From VXYL01 sp963422285 (GTDB lineage Bacteria > Pseudomonadota > Gammaproteobacteria > Pseudomonadales > Azotimanducaceae), in NCBI GenBank assembly GCA_963422285.2, contig CAXXJO010000002.1:1054001-1118000 (forward strand): DNA of 64,000 nt, given 5' to 3'. The notes under the pieces are model-generated. The model was not told the origin of the DNA, searched no databases, and saw only the letters and a program-made list of their open reading frames with translations. This document shows, one piece after another, positions 17,081 to 26,243 of this stretch; positions within the stretch are counted from its first letter, which is position 1; each line of letters begins with the position of its first letter. The translations under genes were made by a program, and so were the position numbers.

Positions 17081-18169
17081 TCATGCCGACAGAATGCGTC
17101 GCACCGCGGCGATGTCGATGGACAGCGCCGCGGCGATCTCGGCGGCATCCTGGCCCAAGCGGTGGAGCTGGCGAACGGACCGGGCCAGCGTCTGTTCCGC
17201 GCGCTGATTCGCTTCGTCCGCCCGCTGCCGCTGCGCCTCCGCCTGCCGATTCGCTTCGTCCGCCTGCTGCTGCTGCGCCTCCGCGCGCTGATTCGCTTCG
17301 TCCGCCTGCTGCCGCTGCGCCTCCGCGCGCTGGTTCGCTTCGTCCGCCCGCTGCCGCTGCGCCTCCGCGCGCTGATTCGCTTCGTCCGCCCGCTGCCGCT
17401 GCGCCTCCGCTTGCTGCGCCAGCATGATCGAGTCCCGCAGCAGCTCGTCCTCCCCCTCCATGCTGCGCCGCACATTCTCTTCCGCCATCGCGGCCCGCAG
17501 ACGCCGCAGCACGAAGGCCCACTGCTGCGGATAGTCCTCCTCCTCGATCCGCAGCACGTGGCGGTCGCCCGCCGCCTGCGCCTGGTCGAAGATCGATAGG
17601 AAGCGTTCCAGATCGTCTCGCCTGCGCTTCGCCAAGCGCGGAATCTGGATGACGCGGGAGCGGTGGCGGAGGCTCGACACGAATGGGTGGCCGGCGTCGA
17701 GCCGGCGGCCGGTACGCCGCTCCCGCACATCAGGGCAGACATCGATCACCGGTTCGTCCGACAGGCCGAGGTCGTAGCCGAGGAAGTAGATGGCCACGAT
17801 CGGCACTGCCATCGAAACCCCGGGATCGGGGGCGAGCGGGCTGTCGCCGTCGCGGAGCCGCTCGCCCAGGTAGCGCCGAAAGCGCCCGACCACCGTCGGC
17901 GTCTTCGCCTTCTGGATCTCGATCAGCACCTGCCGCAGGCGCCCGTCCGCGGTGCGTACCCGGGCGGCGAAGTCCATGCGGATGACCGTCAGCGGCAGGC
18001 GGTCGGCGGTGCCGTCGCGGGGAATCGCCACCTCCTGCGGCCGGAGTTCGAGCGACTGCACGTCGAAGCCGGCGATCTGGCCCACCAGCAGCCGGGCCAC
18101 CCGGTCGCTCTGCATCAGGTGCTTGAAGACGACGTCGTAGATGGGATTGGCGACTTCCATGCGCGGCAT
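17081..18169 (-). CDS. Rpn/PD-(D/E)XK nuclease family protein with repeat coiled coil
   Basis: A 362-residue protein. Residues 1 to about 250 match the PDDEXK transposase-like/Rpn family: NPIYDVVFKHLM at the start, then RQVLIEIQKAK (the E-x-Q/K element, about 80-90) and PIVAIYFLGYDLG. From 252 to 321 there are five copies of a 14-residue unit of the type QRAEAQRQRADEAN, forming a highly charged helix. The end (RSVRQLHRLGQDAAEIAAAL followed by IDIAAVRRIL) is a small helix-turn-helix-like module. Family members can nick DNA and raise recombination rates in E. coli, but many are of unknown role. Confidence 0.85.
   Translation of the reverse strand: MPRMEVANPIYDVVFKHLMQSDRVARLLVGQIAGFDVQSLELRPQEVAIPRDGTADRLPLTVIRMDFAARVRTADGRLRQVLIEIQKAKTPTVVGRFRRYLGERLRDGDSPLAPDPGVSMAVPIVAIYFLGYDLGLSDEPVIDVCPDVRERRTGRRLDAGHPFVSSLRHRSRVIQIPRLAKRRRDDLERFLSIFDQAQAAGDRHVLRIEEEDYPQQWAFVLRRLRAAMAEENVRRSMEGEDELLRDSIMLAQQAEAQRQRADEANQRAEAQRQRADEANQRAEAQRQQADEANQRAEAQQQQADEANRQAEAQRQRADEANQRAEQTLARSVRQLHRLGQDAAEIAAALSIDIAAVRRILSA
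17207..17416 (-). repeat. 42-bp tandem repeat, five copies, inside the Rpn-like gene
   Basis: Five consecutive 42-bp units encode residues 252-321 of the Rpn-like protein; a sixth begins and fades. Differences between units mostly swap CAG and CGC-type codons (Gln/Arg). The unit length is a multiple of three, so copy-number change would lengthen or shorten the coiled coil without breaking the frame. Confidence 0.93.
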
Positions 18170-18347
18170 TCAACCTTGCCGCGCCGTTGGCGTCAACGCT
18201 CGCCATTCGCCCGCAGAGAAGTCCGCAGCCGCGGCGAGTGCTTCCGAGGAGCCCGCGGCCTCGCTGCCAGCGCGACCGAGGCGCCTTCCGGGCACGGCTC
18301 GGTCGGTGGCGTGGAAGCAGCAGTGAACGACGCTGCGAATGGATAGT

Positions 18348-18384
18348 GCTTGCCGAAAGGACTATCGCTTGCCGAAAGGACTAT
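18348..18384 (+). repeat. 19-bp tandem duplication upstream of coq4
   Basis: GCTTGCCGAAAGGACTATC followed directly by the same 18 bases before diverging to ATTGG. It lies 50-85 bp before the coq4 ATG in otherwise unremarkable sequence, so it may be part of the promoter or operator; no clean -35/-10 pair could be fixed. Confidence 0.65.
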
Positions 18385-18433
18385 ATTGGTGCTTCCTGGA
18401 ACACAGCGAACGTTCGCGCGAGGAGCTTGAACC

Positions 18434-19153
18434 ATGAGTACCATGCAGACCAACCAGATGCAGCTCGCCGTGGCATGGCGGGCGTTGCGCCAGCTGATCG
18501 CAGACCCCGAGGACACCTCCAAGGTGTTCGAGATCATCCGCGCCCTGGGCGGCCCATCGCTGCGGCACGGCCTGCGCCGGTTCCGGGAAACCGTAGTCGG
18601 ACAGCGGGTGCTGGCGTCGGACACCCAGCTGCTCGACATGCTGCGCGACCGGGACGCCTTGGCGGCGCTGCCGACAGGCACCCTTGGCAGCGCCTACTAC
18701 GGCTTCGTCTATCGCGAATCGCTGTCCGCGGACGGGCTTGTGGCGGCGAGCATGATCGACGACGTCCAGGCCTACGACCTCGATGATCCGAATCTCCGCC
18801 GCTATGCGGAACGGATGCGCGATCAGCACGATCTGTGGCATGCGGTGACTCGGTATGGACGCGACCCGTTCGGCGAAGCCTGCCTGCTGGCCTTCACCTA
18901 CGCCCAGACCGGCAATCGCGGCGTCGGACTGATCGCCGTGGTCGCTGCTTGGAAGCTCGGTCGAGAGCTCGGCAGCGGCGTGTTCAAGGCCATGTGGCGG
19001 GCCTACCAGGCGGGGCGGCATGCAAGCTGGTTGCCGGAACAGGATTGGGAGGCGCTGTTGCGGCTGCCGGTGGCGCAAGTGCGGCGGCTGCTGGCGATTC
19101 GCCCGCCGGATGCCTATTTCGACGTGCTCGCCTTGCGGCCGGCCACGGCCTAG
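18434..19153 (+). CDS. coq4: Coq4 family ubiquinone biosynthesis protein
   Basis: A 239-residue protein with the Coq4 zinc motif H132-D-x-x-H136 in QHDLWHAVTRYGRDPFGEA and the downstream glutamate (about 148). Early residues PLRHGLRRF-like helix and GSAYYGFVYRE also match. Coq4 was long viewed as a scaffold for ubiquinone enzymes and is now linked to oxidative decarboxylation/hydroxylation of the ring at C1; bacterial homologues are common in proteobacteria that use ubiquinone. A tiny membrane-protein gene follows 23 bp later on the same strand. Confidence 0.88.
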   Translation: MSTMQTNQMQLAVAWRALRQLIADPEDTSKVFEIIRALGGPSLRHGLRRFRETVVGQRVLASDTQLLDMLRDRDALAALPTGTLGSAYYGFVYRESLSADGLVAASMIDDVQAYDLDDPNLRRYAERMRDQHDLWHAVTRYGRDPFGEACLLAFTYAQTGNRGVGLIAVVAAWKLGRELGSGVFKAMWRAYQAGRHASWLPEQDWEALLRLPVAQVRRLLAIRPPDAYFDVLALRPATA

Positions 19154-19176
19154 CCGCGAGCCCAGGGCAATGCACA

Positions 19177-19320
19177 ATGAGCGATGAGAAACGCACGGTG
19201 GTGGAAGTGGGCTTCGCCAGCGGCATGTTCGTGCTTGGCATTTTCGCGCTGATCGTGCTGTTCTATGGCGATCCCGACCTGCACGATGCGATCATCGCCT
19301 ACCTGATGCGGCAGAGTTGA
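19177..19320 (+). CDS. small single-pass membrane protein
   Basis: A 47-residue open frame just after coq4. Short charged N-terminus (MSDEKRT) then one strongly hydrophobic helix (about 15-29, GMFVLGIFALIVLFYG) and a C-terminal DPDLHDAIIAYL. The compact layout and spacing to coq4 favour a real gene; function unknown. It converges on the aminotransferase gene, whose stop is 10 bp away. Confidence 0.55.
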   Translation: MSDEKRTVVEVGFASGMFVLGIFALIVLFYGDPDLHDAIIAYLMRQS

Positions 19321-19330
19321 CGAATCACGC

Positions 19331-20728
19331 CTAGCGGATGCCGGCTGCCGCCAACGCCGCATCCGCGAAGGCGTCCACGGCCGCGGCGAGATCGGCGACC
19401 CGGGCGCTGCCGGTGCGTTCCGTGAAGCAGAACGACAGGCGCAGCTGGTCGTAGCCTGCCTTGGAGTTGCGCTGGCGGGCGTCCGGCGGATAGAAATCGT
19501 ACATGGGAACCACCACCACGCCGTGCTCCGAGACCAGCCGAGCGACAAAGGCGTCGTCGGTGACGATGTGCGGATCCAGAAACGTGAATACGCTGAAGAA
19601 GCCGGCCTCCGGGTTCGTCCAGCGAAAGCGCGCTGGGTAGCCGCCGAGCTTGGCTTCCAGTCCGTCGAGCAGAATGGCACGGTTCTGGCGGTAGACGTCG
19701 AGCTTCTTTTCCGCCACCGGCCACAGCGAATCCCGCTGCTGCATGGCGTCGTCGAACAGCAAAGACTCGAACGAGCGCAGCGCTTGCGGGTTCTGGAACA
19801 GGATGTCGGCACTGGCCTCGGCAAGCAGCAGGTCGGTAAGCGAGGCGCGCTCGCCGCCGCCGATTTCGGCCTCCGCCTCGGTATAGAGAAAGCCCACCCG
19901 CGGCCCCGGCAGGCCGATCTTGGAGCCGGTGAACAGATGCACGGTACGGCTGGGATTCAAGGCGAGGAACGGCTGCGGACGCTGGGCCGGTTGCGCGTAG
20001 CTGATGTAGACGTAGGGCGCGTCCTCGACGACGAGCAGCCCTTCCTCTTCGACGATGTCCAGGATGGCTCGACGTCGCGCCTTCGAGAACGAGAAGCCCG
20101 CTGGATTGTGGCCGTCCGGCACCGTGTAGTAGAACGGCACGAAGCAGCCTTCCGCCCGCGCCCGTCGAATGGCATCCCGGAAGCCGTCCGGGCGCGGGCC
20201 TTCGTGGTCCAGGTCGACGCTGTAGACGCGGGCGTGGCGGCAGAGCATGGCACGGGCGAGGAAACCCGCGTAGGTGGGCGCATCGGTGATGTAGGCCAAC
20301 GGCTCGCCCGGGCGTTCGAACAGCGAGCAGACTAGGCTGATGCCGCCGGTAGCGCCCACTGTGGGCAGCAGCCGCGCCGGGTCGATCCGCACCCCCCAGT
20401 CGCTGCCGTACACCGCGGCGAAGGATTGCCGCGGGCCCGCCGGCCCCAAGGTGTCCGTGTAGGCGTAGCACTCGCGCAGGAACTCCGGCAGCGCGGCGGC
20501 ATCGTTCAGCCCATCCATCCGGCGCAGGTGGTCGAAGAACGCCTGCTCGTGGGCGATAAATCCGCGCGGATCGGTGACCTCGGGATTGGGATAGCCAGCG
20601 CCGAGATGGTGGATGGTCAGTCCCTTGTCTTCGGCGATGGCGCGCAGTTCCGGCAGCGACGCCGCCATCTTGCGCGTCACGGAAACCGGCTGCCGGACCA
20701 AGGCGGGAGCGTACAAGGCGGTATTCAT
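19331..20728 (-). CDS. PLP-dependent aminotransferase, class I/II fold
   Basis: A 465-residue fold-type I aminotransferase. Seen: HHLGAGYPNPEVTDP near the start, the YTVPDGHNPAGFS loop (the conserved N-P-x-G), VVEDAPYVYISY (Asp/Tyr contacts to PLP) and TGSKIGLPGPRVGFLY holding the Schiff-base lysine. The family includes MocR-like and 2-aminoadipate/valine-pyruvate transaminases; there is no DNA-binding domain. Substrate undefined. ATG 20728 is the first plausible start. Confidence 0.88.
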   Translation of the reverse strand: MNTALYAPALVRQPVSVTRKMAASLPELRAIAEDKGLTIHHLGAGYPNPEVTDPRGFIAHEQAFFDHLRRMDGLNDAAALPEFLRECYAYTDTLGPAGPRQSFAAVYGSDWGVRIDPARLLPTVGATGGISLVCSLFERPGEPLAYITDAPTYAGFLARAMLCRHARVYSVDLDHEGPRPDGFRDAIRRARAEGCFVPFYYTVPDGHNPAGFSFSKARRRAILDIVEEEGLLVVEDAPYVYISYAQPAQRPQPFLALNPSRTVHLFTGSKIGLPGPRVGFLYTEAEAEIGGGERASLTDLLLAEASADILFQNPQALRSFESLLFDDAMQQRDSLWPVAEKKLDVYRQNRAILLDGLEAKLGGYPARFRWTNPEAGFFSVFTFLDPHIVTDDAFVARLVSEHGVVVVPMYDFYPPDARQRNSKAGYDQLRLSFCFTERTGSARVADLAAAVDAFADAALAAAGIR

Positions 20729-20805
20729 GCCGATACTCTACTCGTTTTCCCGGTGTCCAATGAGTTGACGAATGGGCCCAGTTTCCTGCCCGGGCAGGGC
20801 CGAAC

Positions 20806-21615
20806 TCATTGGCCAGGAACGTTGAGCCGACCGGCCACGGCGGCGAAATCGGCGGCCAGCGCGGCTACCGTGGGATAGCGGTGTTCGGGGGCTTCGGCGC
20901 AGGCCGCCGCGCAGACGCCGGTGGCGAAATCGCCCAGAAAGATGGCCAGGGTGCGCCCCAAGGCGAACACCGTGGTGCGTTCGTCGATAATGCGGCCCCG
21001 CTCGAACTCCTCCGGCGCCATGAACCGCGTCGAGCCGAACATCCGCCCCATTTCGTTCTCGTAGGCGCCTTGGCGGTAGTGGTCGAGATCGCAGACGTGA
21101 ATCTGCCGGTGGCGGAAGTCGTAGATCAGGCAGCCGTCGTAGAAGTCGCCGACCACCCAGCCGGCAGCGGACAGCGCGAGGTGTAGATGGATGAGCGTCC
21201 CCGCCGCCGCAACCCGTTCTTCAACGGACAGCGACAGGAATCGCTGCCATGCCGTATCGGGATCGTTTCGGCGCTCCCGTCTCGCATGCAGATGCTCGCC
21301 GTCCGCCCACTGGTAGACGAGCATGGGACCCCAGGGGGATGCCAGCGAGGTTTCGAACCGAGTCAGCGCCGGATGGCGGACGCTGCTCGCCAAGCGCTCG
21401 GCGTTCTCGAGCAGCCCTACGCGCTCGCGGTGGGAGTGCACCCCAGCGACAACCGCGGGGTCGCCGGCGGTCTTCACGAACCAGCGCCTGCCATCGGCCT
21501 CGACGCCAAAGGAGACATTGCCCGAATCCTGCCGGTCGAAACGGGCGAACACCCGACCGATGGCGGCGAGATGTTCCGGCGGCGGCAGCTCGGTGGACGA
21601 GGCGTTCAACAGCAT
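20806..21615 (-). CDS. protein kinase-like protein
   Basis: A 269-residue protein resembling a compact bacterial Ser/Thr kinase: glycine-containing loop SGNVSFGVE, ATP-lysine at about 48 (RWFVKTAGD), catalytic-loop-like VVGDFYDGCLIYDF, DLDHYRQG in place of DFG, and GSTRFMAPEEF matching the activation/APE segment. The HRD motif is not canonical, so activity is uncertain. ATG 21615 is preferred to TTG 21621 because GGAGG lies ten bases upstream. No transmembrane or sensor part. Confidence 0.75.
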   Translation of the reverse strand: MLLNASSTELPPPEHLAAIGRVFARFDRQDSGNVSFGVEADGRRWFVKTAGDPAVVAGVHSHRERVGLLENAERLASSVRHPALTRFETSLASPWGPMLVYQWADGEHLHARRERRNDPDTAWQRFLSLSVEERVAAAGTLIHLHLALSAAGWVVGDFYDGCLIYDFRHRQIHVCDLDHYRQGAYENEMGRMFGSTRFMAPEEFERGRIIDERTTVFALGRTLAIFLGDFATGVCAAACAEAPEHRYPTVAALAADFAAVAGRLNVPGQ

Positions 21616-21904
21616 GCTCAAGGTTCCTCCAAGGGCGATGCGCTATAGATCGAGAGATCGAGCGGAGCGAATGGAAAGAAGTTTTACATTGGAAACTATA
21701 TACAACAGTACGCCGGACCATAAATACAGGGAACCTCTATCAACGGCGGAATCAGGTGTTTTTGTGATCCTGATGCAATGCTTTCAGTTCACGAGGGGCC
21801 TGGGGGAGGGCAAGCTCGACAGGGCAGGAATTCGGCAACCCGACGCTGTTTCCATCCCGTTCCATGCCTGCCGTCCGCCTGTTCGCTGCCAGCGCACCCG
21901 CTTG
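21616..21904. other. intergenic region upstream of the kinase-like gene
   Basis: About 290 bp, more A+T-rich around 21680-21780. No gene or riboswitch recognised; it presumably holds the kinase promoter and one edge of the IS5-type relic. Confidence 0.4.
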
Positions 21905-22060
21905 TCCCGCCAACCATGCAAAACGCCGCATGTCGCAGACCGGATTCCGCAGCCCGATCTCCACTGCCGCCCACGCCAGACGCTCGCCTAGCTGGGCGAA
22001 GACATGCTCCACTCTTGCCCAACGCCTCGAACGTTCAGATTGGATCCGCGCCAGCCTCCC
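21905..22060 (-). pseudogene. IS5-family transposase C-terminal remnant
   Basis: The minus-strand frame reads SERSRRWARVEHVFAQLG, followed by IGLRNPVCDMRRFAWLAG. This mirrors the C-terminal end of IS5/IS1182-group transposases (R-x-R-V-E-H-V-F-x-x, then I-G-L-x-N-x-x-Y-N-x-x-R), with the catalytic Glu of the DDE triad in RVEHVF. About 50 codons remain; no terminal inverted repeats could be identified. It explains most of the gap before the TRAP operon. Confidence 0.6.
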
Positions 22061-22173
22061 TCGGCTCAGGCCGCAAGCCGTCGAAGTCGGGGAAAGCTGC
22101 TCTCCACCTTCGTTCGCAACGGCAGCACGGCCAAGCACCAACTCGGCCCGGACTTGGTATACTATCGCGGGTC

Positions 22174-23232
22174 GTGAAAACCTGCTCAACCGTCGGCCTT
22201 CCTCTAGCTACGCTTCTAGCCGCAGCCGTCGCCCTCGCCTGCCCCGCCGTGGCGCAGGAGCAGCAGGAGCAGATGGTGGAAGGCCCGCGATTGCAGTGGG
22301 ACGTGTCGCTGTGGGGCAAGCCGCGGGCCGGCACCGCAGTCGCCGTTGCGCTGGCGGCGCAGGTGGCAGCCAGGACCGGCGGCGTCTGGCGGATGCGGCT
22401 GCACTACGGCGAAGCGCTCTCCAAAGCCCGCGAGAACCTCGACGGCATCGCCATCAACGCCTTCCAGGCCGCCATGTTCTGCAACTTCTACCACCCGCGC
22501 AAGAACCCGGCGCTGATGGTGCTGACCATGCCGTTCCTGCCGATGAACGACTGGGGCGACAACCGTCGCGTCCGCGAAGCCGTCTACGCCCATCCCGCCG
22601 TCGTCGAGGAACTGGCGCGTTGGAACGCGATGACCTACACCTCGTCGTTCCTGCCCCGCTACGAGATCCTCGGCCGGGGCGAGCCGCCGCGCGGCCTGGA
22701 AGACTGGCGGGGGCTGACCGTGCGCGCCGGCGGCGGCCTCGGCCAAGCGATGAAGCGCCTCGGTGCAACGCCGACGAGTTCCACCGCCACCGAGGTCTAT
22801 ACCGGCGTACAGCAGGGCACCATGGACGCCGCCGCCTTTCCGTTCACCTACAGCCACATCGCCTACCGCATCCACGAAGTGGCGGACTGGTACACCGGCA
22901 ACCTGGGGTTCGGCACCTCCGACTGCCCGCTCGCTCTCTCCATCACCGCCTACCAAGCGTTGCCGCCGCAGTACAAGCAACTGCTCGAGGACGTGAAGGA
23001 GGACATCATCGCGGCGCAGATCCAGGCGTACATCGACGTGGACCAGGAGAACCTGCCGATGCTGAAGGCCAGCCTCGCGGAGATTCGCTACACGGACGCC
23101 CAACTCGCCGAGTTTCGCGCCAAGGCGGGCAAGCCGGTGATCGACGCCTGGATCAAGGACAACCAGGGGCGGTTCGATGCGCGGGGGCTGGTGGAAACCG
23201 TCTTCAAGGCGGCGGGGCAGCGCTACCCGTAG
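22174..23232 (+). CDS. dctP: TRAP transporter substrate-binding protein, DctP type
   Basis: A 352-residue periplasmic binding protein. GTG 22174 opens a signal peptide (VGLPLATLLAAAVALACPAVAQ, about residues 7-28). The mature part shows VRAGGGLGQAMKRLGATPT and TEVYTGVQQGTMDAAAF, the DctP ligand-binding signatures with the conserved arginine (about 174). TATACT at 22158-22163 could be a -10 box only about 10 bp before GTG. It leads the operon with the two membrane subunits 1 kb downstream, separated by a Uma2 gene. Ligand probably an organic acid. Confidence 0.9.
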   Translation: MKTCSTVGLPLATLLAAAVALACPAVAQEQQEQMVEGPRLQWDVSLWGKPRAGTAVAVALAAQVAARTGGVWRMRLHYGEALSKARENLDGIAINAFQAAMFCNFYHPRKNPALMVLTMPFLPMNDWGDNRRVREAVYAHPAVVEELARWNAMTYTSSFLPRYEILGRGEPPRGLEDWRGLTVRAGGGLGQAMKRLGATPTSSTATEVYTGVQQGTMDAAAFPFTYSHIAYRIHEVADWYTGNLGFGTSDCPLALSITAYQALPPQYKQLLEDVKEDIIAAQIQAYIDVDQENLPMLKASLAEIRYTDAQLAEFRAKAGKPVIDAWIKDNQGRFDARGLVETVFKAAGQRYP

Positions 23233-23482
23233 ACGCTGGTTCAGTTCCAAATGGGAACTGCATACGAGAGGAACTCGCGGCCATCGGGCCAGTTCGACAG
23301 CTCGGCACGGTCCGCCGGCAGGCGCGTCTCGCCGACCGGACGTCTCTGATTTCAAGCGCCTCTTCCGCACATGGTCGCCAGGATCTTCCAAGGCACAGCT
23401 CCCTCGCCTTGCACAACGCTCCCTAGCAGCGCATCGCCGCCCGATGTATCGTAGACTCTCCGCCTGAAGGGTCGTCCCGACG

Positions 23483-24091
23483 ATGAAAGCCGCTGCCACC
23501 ACCCAGGATGCCGTCAATGCCATGGTGCGCCGCGCCGTCCCTCGCCAAGGATGCTGGAGCGACAACGACTACCTGTGGCTCGCCGATCGCTGCGAACGCC
23601 TCGTCGAGATCACCGACGGCCGCATCGAGGAACTGCCCATGCCGACAGAGACGCACCAGCTCGTCCTGCAGTTTCTCTATGGTGCTTTCGCGGCCTTCGT
23701 CAAACCCCGCGGCGGCATCGTGCTGTTCGCCGCCTTCCCTCTGCGCGTACGCGAAGGCAAGTATCGCGAGCCCGATCTGCTGCTGCTGCTCGATGCCGCA
23801 GACTCCCGCCGCGCCAACGCCGGCTGGACCGGCGCCGACCTAGTGCTGGAAGTCGTCAGCCCCGACGACCCCGCCCGCGATTATGTCGTCAAGCGCGACG
23901 ACTACGCCGAAGCCGGGATACCCGAATACTGGATCGTCGATCCAAGCATCGAGACGGTTGCCGTGCTCACCCTTCGCAACGGGACCTATGCCGAACACGG
24001 TACGTTCCGTGGCGGCGAAATCGCGACCTCGCCGCTCTTGGCAGGCTTCGTCGTCGACATTGCCGCCATCTTCGAGTTCGCCCAGCCGTGA
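23483..24091 (+). CDS. Uma2 family (DUF820) protein inside the TRAP operon
   Basis: A 202-residue Uma2 protein. LVEITDGRIEELPMP and EPDLLLLLDAAD lead to DLVLEVVSPDDPARDYVVKR (D...E...K of the nuclease-like site), AGIPEYWIVDPSIETV and a short C-terminal strand. It is a complete family-length protein, about 50 residues shorter than the Uma2 at 8.3 kb and without a coiled coil. Its placement between dctP and dctQ is not a transporter arrangement, so it looks like an insertion that kept the operon orientation. Confidence 0.87.
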   Translation: MKAAATTQDAVNAMVRRAVPRQGCWSDNDYLWLADRCERLVEITDGRIEELPMPTETHQLVLQFLYGAFAAFVKPRGGIVLFAAFPLRVREGKYREPDLLLLLDAADSRRANAGWTGADLVLEVVSPDDPARDYVVKRDDYAEAGIPEYWIVDPSIETVAVLTLRNGTYAEHGTFRGGEIATSPLLAGFVVDIAAIFEFAQP

Positions 24092-24246
24092 CCCGGCCCG
24101 GCACCAGCATTGGGTGGAGCCTTGCGTGGCCATCGGCACCCTTTGGCCTCGCCGCGGATCGGTACGCAAGGGACATTCGATGCACCCTCCGGCGCCGCCG
24201 CGGGCCGCTCTGAACTCGACGGGTCGGTAGGCTGGCCGCCGCCCTC

Positions 24247-24858
24247 ATGCCGGACGACGCCTTCGGGCGCGCCATCGCTCGCGCCGACCGCGTGCTCGGC
24301 CATTTGGAAAACAGTCTGAACCTCGTCGCCGGGGCGCTGATCTTCGCACTGATGCTGCTCGGCGTAGGCCAGATCGCTATGCGCACCCTCTTTCGCGCAC
24401 CGATCTTCGGCTATATCGACATCGTCGAAGTTTCCATGGTCGGCTTCGCCGTGCTGTCCATCGCCTTCGTGCAGCGCGTGGGCGGCCATGTGCGCATGGA
24501 ACTGCTGATCGCGCGTCTGAAGGGCCGCTGGCTGTGGCTTGTGGAAGCGACGGGGACGGCGCTGGCGGCATTCATCGTCGGCGTCCTCATCCCTTACTCC
24601 TACCGCCACTTCCAGCGCGCTCTGGAGTTCGGCGACAGCACCATCGACATCGAACTCGCCACGTGGCCGGCGAAACTGGTGGTGCCGATTGCCCTGGGCT
24701 TCCTGCTGGCTCGGCTGCTCGTGCAGTTGGCCGGATACGTTCGTCTTTGCGTTCATCCCGATCGGCAAGGGGTGGCGGTGCCGACCATCAAGGACGCGGC
24801 AGCCCAGGCGAAAGAGGAAATCCGGCTGGCCGACGATGTCGGGGAGGCGCCGCGATGA
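24247..24858 (+). CDS. dctQ: TRAP transporter small permease, DctQ type
   Basis: A 203-residue protein with four predicted membrane helices (about 24-45, 58-80, 97-119, 138-162). The signature IVEVSMVGFAVLSIAF and the periplasm-side RHFQRALEFGDSTID match DctQ. It associates with DctM in the inner membrane. The stop overlaps the dctM start as ATGA (24855-24858), so translation is coupled. Confidence 0.9.
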   Translation: MPDDAFGRAIARADRVLGHLENSLNLVAGALIFALMLLGVGQIAMRTLFRAPIFGYIDIVEVSMVGFAVLSIAFVQRVGGHVRMELLIARLKGRWLWLVEATGTALAAFIVGVLIPYSYRHFQRALEFGDSTIDIELATWPAKLVVPIALGFLLARLLVQLAGYVRLCVHPDRQGVAVPTIKDAAAQAKEEIRLADDVGEAPR

Positions 24859-26213
24859 GCGGCATCGACGAGTTGTGGATCGGGTTGGCCGGCGTGGCGC
24901 TGCTGGTGCTGCTGGTGGCCCTGGGCGTACGCGTCTACATCGCCGCCGCCCTCACCGGCTTCCTCGGCCTGCTGTGGCTCAAAGGTTGGAACGTGGCCGC
25001 CGCCATCGCCGGCACGATTCCCCATTCGAAGACCGTCACCTACCCGCTGTCGGTACTGCCGCTGTTCATCCTCATCGGCTTTCTCGCCTTCCACGCCGGC
25101 TTGACGACACGCTTGTTCGAGGCGGCGCGGCGCTGGATCGGCTGGGTGCCGGGCGGGCTCGCGGTGTCCACGGTGTTCGCCAGCGCGGGATTCGCCGCGG
25201 TGTCCGGCGCGTCCACGGCAACCGCGGCGGTGTTCTCACGAGTCGCCATTCCCGACATGCTGAAGAACCGCTACGGCAAACGCCTCACCGCTGGCGTCAT
25301 CGCCGCTGGCGGCACCCTGGCATCGCTGATCCCGCCGTCGGCGATCCTGGTGATCTACGCCATCATCGTCGAGGAATCGGTGGGCAAGCTGCTGCTGGCC
25401 GGCCTGCTTCCCGGCGTAGTGTCGGTGGCGATCTACGCCGCCCTCATCATCGGCCTGTGCGCGTGGAAGCCGAACCTCGGCCGGCCCATCCGCGGCTTTA
25501 CGTGGCAACAGCGCTTCGCCAGCCTGCCGGGAGCGCTGCCGATCTTCCTGGTGGTGGCGATCATCTTCGGTGCCCTCTATTCGGGCGCCGCCACGCCTAC
25601 CGAAGCCGGCGCTCTGGGCGCGACGGTGGTATTCGGCCTCTACGCGCTGCGGGCCTGGCGCGAACGCTCCTTCAAGCAGATGGGCGGCAGGCTGCGCGAA
25701 GCCCTGATGGAGACCGCCAAGCTGACCGTGATGATCTTCACCCTGATCTGGGGCGTGTTCCTGTTCGTGCGCTTCCTGGGCTTCGCCGGCCTCCCCGCGG
25801 CGTTCGCGGACTGGGTGGTGGCGCTGGAGCTGCCGCCGCTCGTGATCGTGGTATGCATCCTGCTCGCCTACGCCGTGCTCGGCATGTTCATGGACGCCAT
25901 CGGCATGCTGGTGCTGACGTTGCCAGTGGTCTATCCCGCAGTGGTTGCGCTGGGCTACGACCCCATCTGGTTCGGCATCGTGGTGGTGAAGATGGCGGAG
26001 ATCTGTCTCATCACGCCGCCCATCGGCCTCAACTGCTTCGTGGTGGCTGGCGTCGCCCGGGAACTGACCGACGAGAGCGGCCGCTCCCTCGCCATCCCGC
26101 TGCAGGAAGTGTTCCGCGGCATCGGCCCGTTCTTCGTCGCCGACGTGCTCACCGTCGCGGTGCTGCTGGCGGTGCCGGATGTCGTGCTGTGGCTGCCGCG
26201 GACGATGGGGTGA
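24855..26213 (+). CDS. dctM: TRAP transporter large permease, DctM type
   Basis: A 452-residue polytopic inner-membrane protein with about 11-12 helices. Family patterns: TYPLSVLPLFILIGFLAF, GFAAVSGASTATAAVFSRVA, GGTLASLIPPSAILVIYAI and KMAEICLITPPIGLNCFVVAG. It carries the Na+-coupled transport path. ATG 24855 overlaps the dctQ stop. Only 31 bp separate its end from the convergent PNPOx-fold gene. Confidence 0.93.
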   Translation: MSGIDELWIGLAGVALLVLLVALGVRVYIAAALTGFLGLLWLKGWNVAAAIAGTIPHSKTVTYPLSVLPLFILIGFLAFHAGLTTRLFEAARRWIGWVPGGLAVSTVFASAGFAAVSGASTATAAVFSRVAIPDMLKNRYGKRLTAGVIAAGGTLASLIPPSAILVIYAIIVEESVGKLLLAGLLPGVVSVAIYAALIIGLCAWKPNLGRPIRGFTWQQRFASLPGALPIFLVVAIIFGALYSGAATPTEAGALGATVVFGLYALRAWRERSFKQMGGRLREALMETAKLTVMIFTLIWGVFLFVRFLGFAGLPAAFADWVVALELPPLVIVVCILLAYAVLGMFMDAIGMLVLTLPVVYPAVVALGYDPIWFGIVVVKMAEICLITPPIGLNCFVVAGVARELTDESGRSLAIPLQEVFRGIGPFFVADVLTVAVLLAVPDVVLWLPRTMG

Positions 26214-26243
26214 GGAGGGCGGCGTACGCGGATCGATACGGTA

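Noticed and set aside
17083..17427. Pro/Ala-rich frame on the plus strand of the Rpn repeat region
   Set aside because: It is the antisense reading of the 42-bp coiled-coil repeats.
22216..23565. 449-codon minus-strand frame opposite dctP
   Set aside because: Shadow of a real binding protein with signal peptide on the plus strand.
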